DNA of 64,000 bases from Olsenella sp. An293 (GTDB lineage Bacteria > Actinomycetota > Coriobacteriia > Coriobacteriales > Atopobiaceae). The notes below the pieces were generated by a model, which was given only the letters and a program-made list of their open reading frames with translations, made no database searches and was not told the DNA's origin. Made by a program: the position numbers and the translations under genes. Shown in pieces: positions 50,641 through 58,159 of the stretch (position 1 is its first letter; each line of letters starts with the position of its first letter). The stretch covers positions 53,959 to 117,958 of the forward strand of contig NZ_NFIT01000007.1 in the NCBI RefSeq assembly GCF_002159495.1. Direction: 5' to 3'.

Positions 50641-51015
50641 CTATACGTCCTTGCTCAGCACGGCAACACGCTGCTGCGAGAGACCCACGAGAGAGGCGAT
50701 GTCACGCAAGGTGAGACCCTCCTCGCGAAAGCGGCGGATTATTTGTCTAGTGAGGCTTGAGGATATGCGCCGCTTCTCCTCAGCCTCTCTGCGAGCTGCC
50801 TCGAGCTCCTCAAGCATTCTTTGCGAGTCAGAGTCAAGCACTGGCAGAACCTCAACGGCATCCACTTCAACGCCGAGCAGCGACGCCGCGTCACGAACCA
50901 TATTGGCAACTTGGTCGAGCCTGCGAGCTTGGGTAAACAGACCCGGAATCTCCTCGACGGAAATGGCCCACCAACCCTCACTCCGAGTCACGCGCGCCGT
51001 TACGTCCTTTGCCAT
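50641..51015 (-). CDS. hicB: HicB-like antitoxin with C-terminal HTH
   Basis: A 124-residue protein. Residues 5-60 match the HicB fold (RSEGWWAISVEEIPGLFTQARRLDQV over 12-37). A charged linker follows, and the C-terminal HTH has LTLRDIASLVGLSQQRVAVL. It should bind the HicA-like toxin and the operator. It starts one base after the toxin stop, so the toxin gene comes first, which is usual for hicAB. Confidence 0.88.
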   Translation of the reverse strand: MAKDVTARVTRSEGWWAISVEEIPGLFTQARRLDQVANMVRDAASLLGVEVDAVEVLPVLDSDSQRMLEELEAARREAEEKRRISSSLTRQIIRRFREEGLTLRDIASLVGLSQQRVAVLSKDV

Positions 51016-51016
51016 G

Positions 51017-51208
51017 TCACTCACCTCCAAACAGGTGGCGGAGTATCGCGCGAGAAGTAACCTCATTCACCTCAGAATGACGGGGGATTGTCGTCTGTCT
51101 GTTCCCAACGCTCACCTTTGTGTGGCTCGAGTCCTCTTCCCAGAACACCACAAGCCCCTTTGACTTCGCCAGCTCGGAGATTTGTCTTCTAAGGACGCGA
51201 TACTTCAT
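51017..51208 (-). CDS. hicA: HicA-like toxin (mRNA interferase)
   Basis: A 63-residue protein with the HicA pattern. The catalytic His lies in EEDSSHTKVSVGNRQTTIPRHSE (over residues 26-48), followed by TSRAILRHL. HicA toxins cut mRNA during translation and are held by HicB. The ATG MKYRVLRRQ at 51208 is chosen over a start 24 bases upstream. The 80 bases upstream are AT-rich and hold the promoter. Confidence 0.9.
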   Translation of the reverse strand: MKYRVLRRQISELAKSKGLVVFWEEDSSHTKVSVGNRQTTIPRHSEVNEVTSRAILRHLFGGE

Positions 51209-51289
51209 TAAGTACACTCCCATTGATAACACAACTCAATAGATATTGTCTAAATAAGGTTATGGGGATTGAATTAGGCGAGTGACTGC

Positions 51290-51718
51290 CTACCCAAAGG
51301 TTTCGAGGTACTCCGCACAGGACATGGCGCGAACCTTGGAACGCTTGAACGCCGCCGCGTCGCGCGTGAGGATGACGTCAACGTCATTGAGCTCGGCACA
51401 GGCGCGGATGAGGCCATCCTCAAAGTCCGGCTCGCCGCAGCCGAGCGAGAGCTCGCACTCCTCCGCACCCATCGGCGCGATAACGAGCAGCTCGCGCAAC
51501 CACTCGATTGATCTTCTCGCCTGCGCCTCGTCGTACTGTCGCTGCAGCACGTAATACGCATCCTTGAGAGACCCCACGGCAGCAAGCCCCAGGTCTCCCC
51601 CGCCATTGCACCGGCGAAGGACCTCACATGCCTCCGTGGACTGCGGCCTTTCCTTGCAAACCGCATCGAGAAGAACGTTGGTGTCGAAGAGCAGCCTCCT
51701 GCTGTTGAAGTCACGCAT
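51290..51718 (-). CDS. PIN-domain toxin
   Basis: A 142-residue PIN-domain protein. The acidic residues are seen in LLFDTNVLLDAV, CGEPDFEDGLIRACAE and ILTRDAAAF. PIN toxins are Mg2+-dependent ribonucleases. The ATG at 51718 overlaps the antitoxin stop codon; TTG at 51730 is possible. The pairing with a RelB/DinJ-like antitoxin is found in several Gram-positives. Confidence 0.9.
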   Translation of the reverse strand: MRDFNSRRLLFDTNVLLDAVCKERPQSTEACEVLRRCNGGGDLGLAAVGSLKDAYYVLQRQYDEAQARRSIEWLRELLVIAPMGAEECELSLGCGEPDFEDGLIRACAELNDVDVILTRDAAAFKRSKVRAMSCAEYLETFG

Positions 51719-51992
51719 AGCGGCTCGCAATCATGTCGCGCATCTGCTCCTTGGTGAGGTTGACCAGCCACGGCTCGGCCTTGGGAAGGCTCTCCCTGAA
51801 CTCCATGAAGCGCTCCCAGGCACCACGGGGCTCTTCCACCGGCACCACCTCCGGCACCTCGCCCGTGCGCGCGATGCTCTCCCAGACCACCTTGATGACC
51901 TCGGCCGGCGTGGACCCCGCCGCGCGGATGTAGGCGTCCGCACGCTGACGGATCTTCTCGTCCACGCGCCCGGAAACGACTGAGGTTGCCAT
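51711..51992 (-). CDS. RelB/DinJ-like antitoxin
   Basis: A 93-residue protein. The N-terminal ribbon-helix-helix has MATSVVSGRVDEKIRQRADAYIRAAGSTPAEVIKV over residues 1-35, as in the RelB/DinJ family. The C-terminal part (EQMRDMIASRYA) should bind the PIN toxin. AAGGAGGCTCGC lies before the ATG. A palindromic operator lies 13 bases upstream. Confidence 0.88.
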   Translation of the reverse strand: MATSVVSGRVDEKIRQRADAYIRAAGSTPAEVIKVVWESIARTGEVPEVVPVEEPRGAWERFMEFRESLPKAEPWLVNLTKEQMRDMIASRYA

Positions 51993-52004
51993 GCGAGCCT
52001 CCTT

Positions 52005-52020
52005 TGTAGACGTGTCTACA
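52005..52020. promoter_or_regulatory. Probable operator of the PIN/RelB pair
   Basis: TGTAGAC-GT-GTCTACA has perfect 7-base arms. It lies just before the ribosome binding site of the antitoxin gene, where the RelB-type protein would bind and repress. The stretch 52060-52112 upstream has five AGTCAA-type words about 10 bases apart. Confidence 0.65.
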
Positions 52021-52122
52021 TTGTAGCAGAGAGAGCGTACAGGCACCTCACGCGACACGAAAGAAGTCAACGTAAGTCAAACAAGTCAACAGAAGTCAAA
52101 GAAATCAAAGAACTGGGTGTAG

Positions 52123-52218
52123 CGCCTGCTCGAGGCTGGTGTAATAGAGGAGCCCCGACCGGGCGTCTTCAAGTTCGCCCTCCCGGGGTTTAGGGAGTAT
52201 CTGCTCGAACACGCATAG
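52123..52218 (+). pseudogene. C-terminal fragment of an AAA-type ATPase
   Basis: A frame of 31 codons reads RLLEAGVIEEPRPGVFKFAL then PGFREYLLEHA and stops. This matches the tail of AAA/winged-helix ATPases. It follows an in-frame TAG, so no upstream part remains. It is the first of three gene tails in a row. Confidence 0.55.
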
Positions 52219-52227
52219 GCAACCACT

Positions 52228-52626
52228 CGGTCGCCCTGACTCATATGACCTCATCCCCTTCCCGTCCGAGAAGGAGCGCTGGGCGAGAAGGACTTCTTCG
52301 TCCTCACCACCAACGTGGACCACTGCTTCCAGCGCGCGGACGACACGCTCGTAGAGGACGAGGGCTGGCACGCCGCCGCAGCCCGCTACCAGGACTTCGT
52401 TCGCCGTCACCGGGGCTCGCGCCTGCTGCTCTTGGAGATTGGCGCAGGCGGCAACACCCCCGTCTTCATAAAATACCCCTTCCGGCAGATGGCGGCCGAG
52501 AACCCGCGTGCCACCTACGCCTGCGTGAGCCTCGGCGAGGCCATGGCGCCCGCGGAGATTTCCGAGCGGAGCGTCCTTCTCGACATGGGCGCGGCAAATA
52601 CGATCGAAGCACTACTCAAACAATAG
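52228..52626 (+). pseudogene. Sir2-family NAD-dependent deacetylase remnant
   Basis: SYDLIPFPSEKERWA is read in one frame near 52240-52285. Then, in another frame, GEKDFFVLTTNVDHCFQRA is joined directly to DDTLVEDEGWHAAAARYQDF. Intact Sir2-like proteins have about 60-80 residues, with the zinc cysteines, between those two parts. A frameshift plus an internal deletion remove the zinc site, so it is dead. The tail (NTPVFIKYPFRQMAAENP) is well preserved. Confidence 0.7.
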
Positions 52627-52630
52627 GGGC

Positions 52631-52864
52631 ATGCCAGTTGAGCTTCCTGACGAAAGGTGGGGCGCTATCGAGGTGAAGCTGAGCGAGGAGAAGGTGCCAG
52701 CAGCAGAGCGCAACCTCCTCAGGCTGCGCGACAAGATTGCACGTAACCCCGCCGCACGTAACGAGAATCCCTCGTTCCTTGCGGTCCTTGTTGGCAAGGC
52801 GTCCTTCTGCAGAAGGACGCCCAACGGAGTGTTTGTTGTCCCCATTACCGAGCTGGGGGCATGA
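52631..52864 (+). pseudogene. C-terminal fragment of a DUF4143-type ATPase
   Basis: A 77-codon frame with RWGAIEVKLSEEKVPAAERNLL and FLAVLVGKASFCRRTPNGVFV. This matches the C-terminal nuclease-like end of DUF4143/AAA proteins, including the IEVKL motif. The AAA domain is missing. It lies 4 bases after the Sir2 remnant. Confidence 0.6.
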
Positions 52865-52903
52865 GGCAATAGCCCACGAGGCACGGTGTCTCGCGCAGGC
52901 GCG

Positions 52904-53935
52904 TCACTCTTCCCGGCCGAACGCCTCCCAGAGCAGCGTCACGATGCCGCAGACGAGACCACCCACCGGCCAGGCTACCCAGAACCACATGGCCGAGGTG
53001 CCCTCCGGGGTCCAGGAGTCCATGTTTGGCGCCGAGAACACCGGCGCAAAGAGAAGCGCCAGGCCCACAATCGTGGCCACGATCATGATGACGCCGCACA
53101 CCGCGCCGAGCTTCTTGCCACGCCGCTTCTGGGCGAGAAGAGCCTCGCGCCGTGCCTCGTCCAGCTCTGCGGACACGATGTCCTCCACCTCGAGATCCTC
53201 GGCGATGGAGCGGTTGTACTCCTCGACGTTGACCCGCCCGAGCAGCATGCCGCCGCGCACGATCCACCACACGCCCAGGGCGATGAAGAGCATGAGCAGG
53301 AAGAGCCCCCAGTTCTCCGCCGTCCTCTCGAGCATGAGCAGGCAGCCGATGCCCGCGAAGATGAGCGCGAGGCCGGCGATGAGCGAAGCTGAGAACTGCC
53401 GGCGGGCGGCGGCGCGGTCCTCGTCTGTGTAGAAGTCCTCCACGTAGGGGTGCGCCTTCTGAAACGCCGTGTGCTCCATGCCCGCGGGCACGAGAAACGC
53501 GAGGCCCGCGAGGATGCCCACGAGCACGATGATCACGAAGAGGCCGTCGCGCCCGTTCCAGGACGCCAGCTCGACGGCACCCTCAAAGAGCAGGCCGAGC
53601 GCGATGCCCAGGAGGATGAGGGCCACGCCGGTGGGGACCTTGAGCGCCATCATGCGCTGGTGCTCCTCGTACCCGCAGACGTCGGTGGGCGGGCCGGCGG
53701 GAATGGGGGCCGCCGTCGCAGGCGCGGCGCGGCCGGTGAGGTCGCCCGTCACGAGCTCGTCGAGTGTGCAGTCGAAGATCTCGCACATCTTGAGCAGCTT
53801 GTCCATCTCCGGCTGGCTCTTCTCGGCCTCCCACTTCGTGACGCTCTGGCGTGAGACGCCGAGCAGCATGGCCAGCTGCTCCTGGGTCATGTTGCGCTCT
53901 GCGCGCAGGTGCTGAAGGTTGTCGCGAAAGCTCAT
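52904..53935 (-). CDS. XRE-family regulator with large membrane domain
   Basis: A 343-residue protein. Residues 1-65 are an HTH (MTQEQLAMLLGVSRQSVTKWE). After a Pro/Ala linker there are about seven membrane segments with a charged loop near 230-250. It is a larger relative in plan of the 1153-1776 gene. The ATG at 53935 is chosen at the HTH start MSFRDNLQHL; GAAGGGCAGACC lies before it. Targets are unknown. Confidence 0.9.
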   Translation of the reverse strand: MSFRDNLQHLRAERNMTQEQLAMLLGVSRQSVTKWEAEKSQPEMDKLLKMCEIFDCTLDELVTGDLTGRAAPATAAPIPAGPPTDVCGYEEHQRMMALKVPTGVALILLGIALGLLFEGAVELASWNGRDGLFVIIVLVGILAGLAFLVPAGMEHTAFQKAHPYVEDFYTDEDRAAARRQFSASLIAGLALIFAGIGCLLMLERTAENWGLFLLMLFIALGVWWIVRGGMLLGRVNVEEYNRSIAEDLEVEDIVSAELDEARREALLAQKRRGKKLGAVCGVIMIVATIVGLALLFAPVFSAPNMDSWTPEGTSAMWFWVAWPVGGLVCGIVTLLWEAFGREE

Positions 53936-54267
53936 GGTCTGCCCTTCTTCGGGGGTGTGCGCTGTCTGCCGGCACCTTGTATTCTGCGGGTGCGCACGGC
54001 GCAATTCTACCAACCAGCGGTGCGCAATTTGGCCGATTTTGCGGCAACCAGAAGGCGCCTGCAGGTTGCGCGCCGCAGGTAGAGGAGCCTAAACACCCGC
54101 TGGTCACTCACAAACTCACAAGTTTCCCGCTCATTCCGCTAGCTTGGGGGAAGAGACAACGAAATCGTCTGTCTTTCAGCTATACCTGAAAGACAGCACT
54201 TCAGATACGCATCTTTCGGGCATAACTGAAACTATCCTTTCCATAGCTCAAAAGCGACTGCCCTCGT
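53936..54267. repeat. Gene-free 332-bp gap with hairpins
   Basis: No gene is seen. A perfect hairpin CTGTCTTTCAG-CTATAC-CTGAAAGACAG lies at 54169-54196. Further TTCAG/CTGAA words continue to about 54235. Near 54005-54080, GGTGCGCAA and TTGCGCGCC words and CTACC/GGTAG form an imperfect inverted repeat. The promoter of the XRE membrane regulator must lie in its left part. Confidence 0.55.
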
Positions 54268-55128
54268 TCACGCCTTGCGGCGCACAGGCACCCAGATCTC
54301 GCTGTAGGCGGTACCGTCGTCGCGAACGTCGCTGAACGAGAGCATGCGGAAGCCGTCGAGCTCGTAGGGCACCTCGGCGAGCCACTCGGCATAGATGCGG
54401 GCGGTCGTCTGCTGCATGGTCTCGGGATGGGGGCCGTCGTTGGGAAAGACCGCCCAGGTGAGCGCCGGCACCTCCACGAGCGCGAGCCCCTCCCTGGCCG
54501 CGCGCGCCGTAGTGGGCACGCCGATGAGGTGCGTGAGCTCGCCCGCCTCCTCCTGGAAGTTGGTGTCCGGGTTCCAGGAGGCGTTCACCACGCGACGCGG
54601 CTCCGTGTCCATCAGGCGGTGCATCTCGGCGCGCTGCACCTCCGTGATACTGCGCGCGAGCTCCGCGATCGCGGGGTTCTCGCCCTCGAACTGCATCGGC
54701 ACGCGCGCCGCGACGCCAGCAAGGCGAAACTCGCCCTTCTCGACGATGCGATACTCCATGAGATGACCTCCCTTTACATCAATCGCAATATGCAGGGGCG
54801 AGCGCATGTGCGAACCAAGCCGTGCGACGTCCGAAGGAAGTGTGCCGCACCAAGAGCGAAACGCCCGAGAGAAGCCCTCGACCGACCCGTAGCCATAGCG
54901 AAACGCGACCTCGGTGACGGAGGCGCCGGCCATGAGGTCGGATGCCGCCGCGGAGAGACGTCGCTCGCGGATGTAGCGCGATGGCGTCATGCCGGCAATC
55001 AGTAGGAGCGCTGTGCGAAGCTGCTCCTCGGTGACACCGGCCGCCCGGGCGACCTCCTCGGTCGTGGGAGCCTCGGTCAGATGGCGCTCGATATAGTCGA
55101 GCGCGCGCTCCAGATACGAACCCGACAA
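54268..55128 (-). CDS. AraC-family regulator with GyrI-like effector domain
   Basis: A 286-residue regulator. Residues 5-105 hold two AraC HTHs (TTEEVARAAGVTEEQLRTAL and VTEVAFRYGYGSVEGFSRAF). Residues 125-285 form a GyrI-like small-molecule binding domain (EYRIVEKGEFRLAGVAARVP). This is the Rob/SoxS-type drug-responsive plan. The TTG at 55128 is the only plausible start; GAGAGG lies directly before it. Confidence 0.9.
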   Translation of the reverse strand: MSGSYLERALDYIERHLTEAPTTEEVARAAGVTEEQLRTALLLIAGMTPSRYIRERRLSAAASDLMAGASVTEVAFRYGYGSVEGFSRAFRSWCGTLPSDVARLGSHMRSPLHIAIDVKGGHLMEYRIVEKGEFRLAGVAARVPMQFEGENPAIAELARSITEVQRAEMHRLMDTEPRRVVNASWNPDTNFQEEAGELTHLIGVPTTARAAREGLALVEVPALTWAVFPNDGPHPETMQQTTARIYAEWLAEVPYELDGFRMLSFSDVRDDGTAYSEIWVPVRRKA

Positions 55129-55264
55129 CCTCTCACCCCCTCCTGCGAAATTGTACGTTGCAGCACCCAGTCGTGCCCGACAGTTAGTCGAGAACTATGT
55201 CGGCTGCAATGAGACGACCACCTTTCCACCTGGGTAAGCTGACGGCAACAGCATCCCGCATCAC

Positions 55265-55330
55265 TCATCGCGCTCAGACGACCAGTTTCGAGGTTCTTCT
55301 CGCCAGCTTTTGGTCGTCTGGACGCGATGA
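55265..55330. repeat. 20-bp inverted repeat with the 10-mer motif in its loop
   Basis: TCATCGCG..CAGACGACCA at 55265-55284 is inverted at 55311-55330 with two mismatches. The loop holds GTTCTTCTCG at 55293-55302. It lies in the 299-base divergent gap between the AraC and lipoprotein genes. Confidence 0.65.
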
Positions 55331-55343
55331 ACGATGCAGGGGC

Positions 55344-55383
55344 GGGCGGCGTGCGCACACTCCGCTGAGGTGCGCACGCCGCC
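55344..55383. repeat. GTGCGCAC words before the lipoprotein gene
   Basis: GCGTGCGCACAC and GGTGCGCACG lie 20 bases apart, followed by GCCGCCC. They belong to the same word family as the island at 55945-56103 after the gene. Confidence 0.55.
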
Positions 55384-55427
55384 CGGACGTGGTACAAAGG
55401 AGGCACACCTCGAACGAAGGAGGACCC

Positions 55428-55934
55428 ATGCGCCACCGTGCCGTCGCTATTGCCCTCGCCGCTTCGCTGTCCCTCTCGCTTGCCGGGTGCTTTGGCCTGG
55501 GCGAGAAGGACGAGGACTCTACCGGTCTCACGAACATGCTGACGGACATGGCCGAGAACGCCACGGAGGTCGCGCGCGAGCTCGAGAGCATCGACTGGAG
55601 CAAGACCGTCCGCGCCGTGGTGTACGATGCGGACGGCTCGCAGGTGGCCGAGATCACGGACCAGGCGCAGATCGACGAGATCTTCTCGCCCCTCTCCCAG
55701 GTGAACGGCCTGGCGCCCACGCCGGACGCAGAGCGGGAATACGTGGTCGAGATCTGGGAGCCCGAGACCATCAGGCTGGGGCAGTCCGCAGACGACGTGG
55801 GCGAGTACAAGGCCCTGGAGGTCGTCACCTACAAGGGCTCCGACGTGGTCACGCTCACGGTGGTTCCCATCAGCCTCTCGATCAACCTTTCGAGCGAGGG
55901 CGGCGTCGCCGACGCCATCCGCGCGCTCGCGTAG
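55428..55934 (+). CDS. Lipoprotein of unknown function
   Basis: A 168-residue lipoprotein. The signal AVAIALAASLSLSLAGC ends in a lipobox Cys21. The mature part starts FGLGEKDEDS (with the 10-mer motif) and then has a mixed alpha/beta region with VVYDADGSQVAEITDQAQID. I recognise no domain. GAAGGAGGACCC lies before the ATG. It is enclosed on both sides by GTGNGCAC-type repeats. Confidence 0.85.
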   Translation: MRHRAVAIALAASLSLSLAGCFGLGEKDEDSTGLTNMLTDMAENATEVARELESIDWSKTVRAVVYDADGSQVAEITDQAQIDEIFSPLSQVNGLAPTPDAEREYVVEIWEPETIRLGQSADDVGEYKALEVVTYKGSDVVTLTVVPISLSINLSSEGGVADAIRALA

Positions 55935-55944
55935 AGCCGGGTTC

Positions 55945-56103
55945 GGCGGTGTGCGCACTCTGCCGGGTTGTGCACACTCGGCGGCGGTGTGCGCACTTCT
56001 CGCCGACGCGTCTACCTGCGCATCTGTCGAGAAGGACCTCTGAGGCAGTGTGCACAACGCCGCGCAGTGTACACAACGCCGAGGAGTGCGCACAACGCCC
56101 GCG
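55945..56103. repeat. Island of GTGNGCAC/GTGTACAC words
   Basis: GTGTGCGCAC, TTGTGCACAC, GTGTGCGCAC, GTGTGCACAAC, GTGTACACAAC and GTGCGCACAAC occur in order. Each is a short palindrome and all occur within 160 bases. One copy of the 10-mer motif (56028) is included. Confidence 0.7.
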
Positions 56104-56166
56104 GCACGAGCCGGCTATCTCAGGTACGCGGAATTGGGGAAGCGTGTCTCTATGGCACGTTTTGGG

Positions 56167-56191
56167 TCAAAAGGGGTCTGTCCCCTTTTGA
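56167..56191. repeat. GGGGTCTGTCCCC palindrome, AAAAGG type
   Basis: A 25-base copy with TCAAAA/TTTTGA arms, identical in core to 6571-6597. It lies one base after the stop codon of the AAA ATPase on the minus strand. Confidence 0.88.
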
Positions 56192-56192
56192 A

Positions 56193-56951
56193 TCACCCAA
56201 GCAGCCGACGCAGCAGGCCCTCGCGGCCGTTGATGAAGAGCTCCGTCACTTGATACGCCTCGGTCTCCTCGTAGGAGATCTCGCGCAGCCGGTCACCGTC
56301 AAAGGAGACGATCTGCGCCCCCGGCAGCCCAAGCAGAATCGGAGAGTGCGACGCCACAATGAGCTGGCTTCCGTGCTCGGCAAGCTCGTGCATCTCATAG
56401 AGCAGCGTGAGCTGGCGCGAGGGCGAGAGCGCGGCCTCGGGCTCGTCCAGGAAGTAGAGGCCGTTCTCCTTGGAGCTGTCCTGGATGAAGCCGAGAAACG
56501 CCTCGCCGTGCGACATCTCGTGCAGGTAGCTCCTGCGGCCGGTGGCGGGGTTGCGATACGTCATGCCCTCTCCGCCTGGCAAGAAGCTGTAGTCCTCCGC
56601 CTTGCTCGCCACGTTGTAAAAGCTCTCCGCACGCAGGAAGAACGTGTTCCAGGGGCGCAGCAGATCGCGCCTCATGTCGATGCCCTCATGCAGCGCAGAA
56701 TGCGAGTCGTGCGTGCGAAAGACGTAGTTCTGCGTGCCGCCCTCCGGGTTAAGTCCGTACGCCACCGCCATGGCTTCAAGCAACGTTGACTTGCCCGAGC
56801 CGTTCTCCCCGACAAAAAACGTCACGTTGCTCGTGAAGACGAGCGGCTCTTTCCCCAACGCCGCAAGCGCGGGAATGTTTCGCAGATAGTCGTCCGTGTG
56901 AACAAGCTCCCAGCGAATGGCTACCGACTTGATGAAGTGCCCCTCGCCCAT
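56193..56951 (-). CDS. AAA-type ATPase (ABC-ATPase-like, RecF/SMC fold)
   Basis: A 252-residue soluble ATPase. GENGSGKSTLLEAMA near residue 50, MSHGEAFLGFIQD (signature-like), LYFLDEPEAALSPSRQ (Walker B) and IVASHSPILLG are present. This fold is shared by single-gene AAA_23/AAA_15 proteins of unknown job; some act in phage defence, but no partner nuclease is evident. The next gene upstream is a PIN/Phd pair, 4 bases away. The ATG at 56951 has GAGAGGTGATGCC before it. Confidence 0.88.
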   Translation of the reverse strand: MGEGHFIKSVAIRWELVHTDDYLRNIPALAALGKEPLVFTSNVTFFVGENGSGKSTLLEAMAVAYGLNPEGGTQNYVFRTHDSHSALHEGIDMRRDLLRPWNTFFLRAESFYNVASKAEDYSFLPGGEGMTYRNPATGRRSYLHEMSHGEAFLGFIQDSSKENGLYFLDEPEAALSPSRQLTLLYEMHELAEHGSQLIVASHSPILLGLPGAQIVSFDGDRLREISYEETEAYQVTELFINGREGLLRRLLG

Positions 56952-56955
56952 GGCA

Positions 56956-57327
56956 TCACCTCTCGACCCTGCCGAGAAGACCAATGAGCTTCTTGTCAAA
57001 CGTCACGACGTCGCGTCCGAGCTCCTGGCGCTCTGCGGCCAGCACACAGTCGACGAAGTCGAACGAGCTGCCGCCGTAGAGCCCGAGCGCCGCCGCAGCC
57101 ACGTTCTTGCGCCGGCACGTGACCTCGTCGAGCAGGATGCCGAGGCTCTCCGCGATGCGCGACCTCGGCACATGGTAGACGCCCGCGAGCACGTAGACGC
57201 ACTCCGCGAGAACCTCGACGGTGACCTCGGCGCCCCCTGCAATAGCCTCGGCAGCGGCCTCAGCCTGCTCCTGGTTGTCCTCCAGTAGATAGCGAAGCGC
57301 TGCGTTGGCATCAAGCAGGAATTCCAT
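56956..57327 (-). CDS. PIN-domain toxin
   Basis: A 123-residue PIN protein. FLLDANAALRYLLEDN, EVLAECVYVL, SFDFVDCVLAAERQ and VVTFDKKL carry the acidic site. It is probably a ribonuclease toxin. It overlaps the antitoxin gene by 17 bases and is followed 4 bases later by the AAA ATPase gene, so the three may form one unit. Confidence 0.9.
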   Translation of the reverse strand: MEFLLDANAALRYLLEDNQEQAEAAAEAIAGGAEVTVEVLAECVYVLAGVYHVPRSRIAESLGILLDEVTCRRKNVAAAALGLYGGSSFDFVDCVLAAERQELGRDVVTFDKKLIGLLGRVER

Positions 57328-57595
57328 GCTTTGCCTCCATCGCCCGGGCGAAGGCGCCCTCTTCGAGGCCAAGAGCGTCCTCGTCCGCGTACTCGGCGAG
57401 AAGACCGCGCGCTCGACCACCCGTGCCCTCCACACGCGGCAGGGGCACGACGAGCGCCGCCGGGCGTCCATAGCGCTCGAGAATCGCAGCCTCGCCGTTC
57501 TTCTCGACACGCTCCACAAGGCTGCTGAGATGGGCCTTTGCCTCCGCGATGCCCATGCGCGCGGCGCCCTCAAGATCGATGGTCAACGTTGTCAT
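57311..57595 (-). CDS. Phd/YefM-like antitoxin
   Basis: A 94-residue protein. MGIAEAKAHLSSLVERVEKNGEAAILERYGRPAALVVPL over residues 13-51 is the Phd/YefM DNA-binding fold. The tail should neutralise the PIN toxin. GAAGGAGGCGAGCCCT lies before the ATG at 57595, which fixes the start. A strong palindromic operator lies upstream. Confidence 0.9.
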   Translation of the reverse strand: MTTLTIDLEGAARMGIAEAKAHLSSLVERVEKNGEAAILERYGRPAALVVPLPRVEGTGGRARGLLAEYADEDALGLEEGAFARAMEAKHGIPA

Positions 57596-57611
57596 AGGGC
57601 TCGCCTCCTTC

Positions 57612-57646
57612 GTTGTGACAAGTATAACCAACATGTTGGTCACAAC
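57612..57646. promoter_or_regulatory. Probable operator of the Phd/PIN pair
   Basis: A nested palindrome: outer arms GTTGTGAC (57612-57619) and GTCACAAC (57639-57646), inner ACCAACATGTTGGT (57627-57640). TATAA-like sequence (TATAAC on the plus strand) is between them. It lies just before the antitoxin ribosome binding site. Confidence 0.7.
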
Positions 57647-57659
57647 CAAGAGCAGCAAT

Positions 57660-57686
57660 GTTACGAAGGGACTGTCCCTTCGTAAC
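57660..57686. repeat. GGGACTGTCCC palindrome, ACGAAGG type
   Basis: A perfect 27-base palindrome with arms GTTACGAAGGGAC. It lies 20 bases upstream of the antitoxin operator, in a gap that otherwise holds no gene to 57858, apart from one 10-mer motif copy at 57814. Confidence 0.9.
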
Positions 57687-57858
57687 ACACGAACCGCTCG
57701 TCTTGCATCGCAGCAGCTCACGGGCCATGTAAGGAACATTTGACAGCCGCAGGTGGCCGCTCGGGACCCGGTGTCTGTCACCTTTGATGGTACGCTCTCC
57801 CCCACGGTGGCACGTTCTTCTCGACAGGGGTCGAGCCAAGACGCAGGAGGGAGGCAGC

Positions 57859-57981
57859 ATGGAGCTGGGAAGTCACATCAAGACGCGGCGAGCGGAGCTC
57901 GGCATCTCACAGGACGAGCTGGCGGGGCGCATCTACGTGAGTCGCCAGACGATCTCGAACTGGGAAACTGAGGGGGTATGA
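57859..57981 (+). pseudogene. XRE-family regulator cut after its HTH
   Basis: A 40-codon frame, MELGSHIKTRRAELGISQDE then LAGRIYVSRQTISNWETEGV, stops at 57979-57981. Related proteins continue with GKTYPDVQSLL or similar after NWE. GGGAGGCAGC lies before the ATG. The break at about 57970 marks the left edge of the phage-like block and is the probable insertion point. The rest of the gene is not found in the window. Confidence 0.75.
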
Positions 57982-58159
57982 ACGGTTCAGAACGCCTGAC
58001 AACAGAAAACAACATTATCGCAGGTAGATATAGCCTTTTTCAAAATCAGGAGCGACAGTTCAAAACGCTTCGAAACGCTCCAATCAGGTTCATTCGTACC
58101 GGAATTCGTACCGCCCCAGACCCCGGGAGAGACGGTTCCAGAGGGAGAGGAGACCCCCT

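Noticed and set aside
52105..52410. 101-codon minus-strand frame
   Set aside because: The plus strand here reads as recognisable gene tails, so the minus frame is chance.
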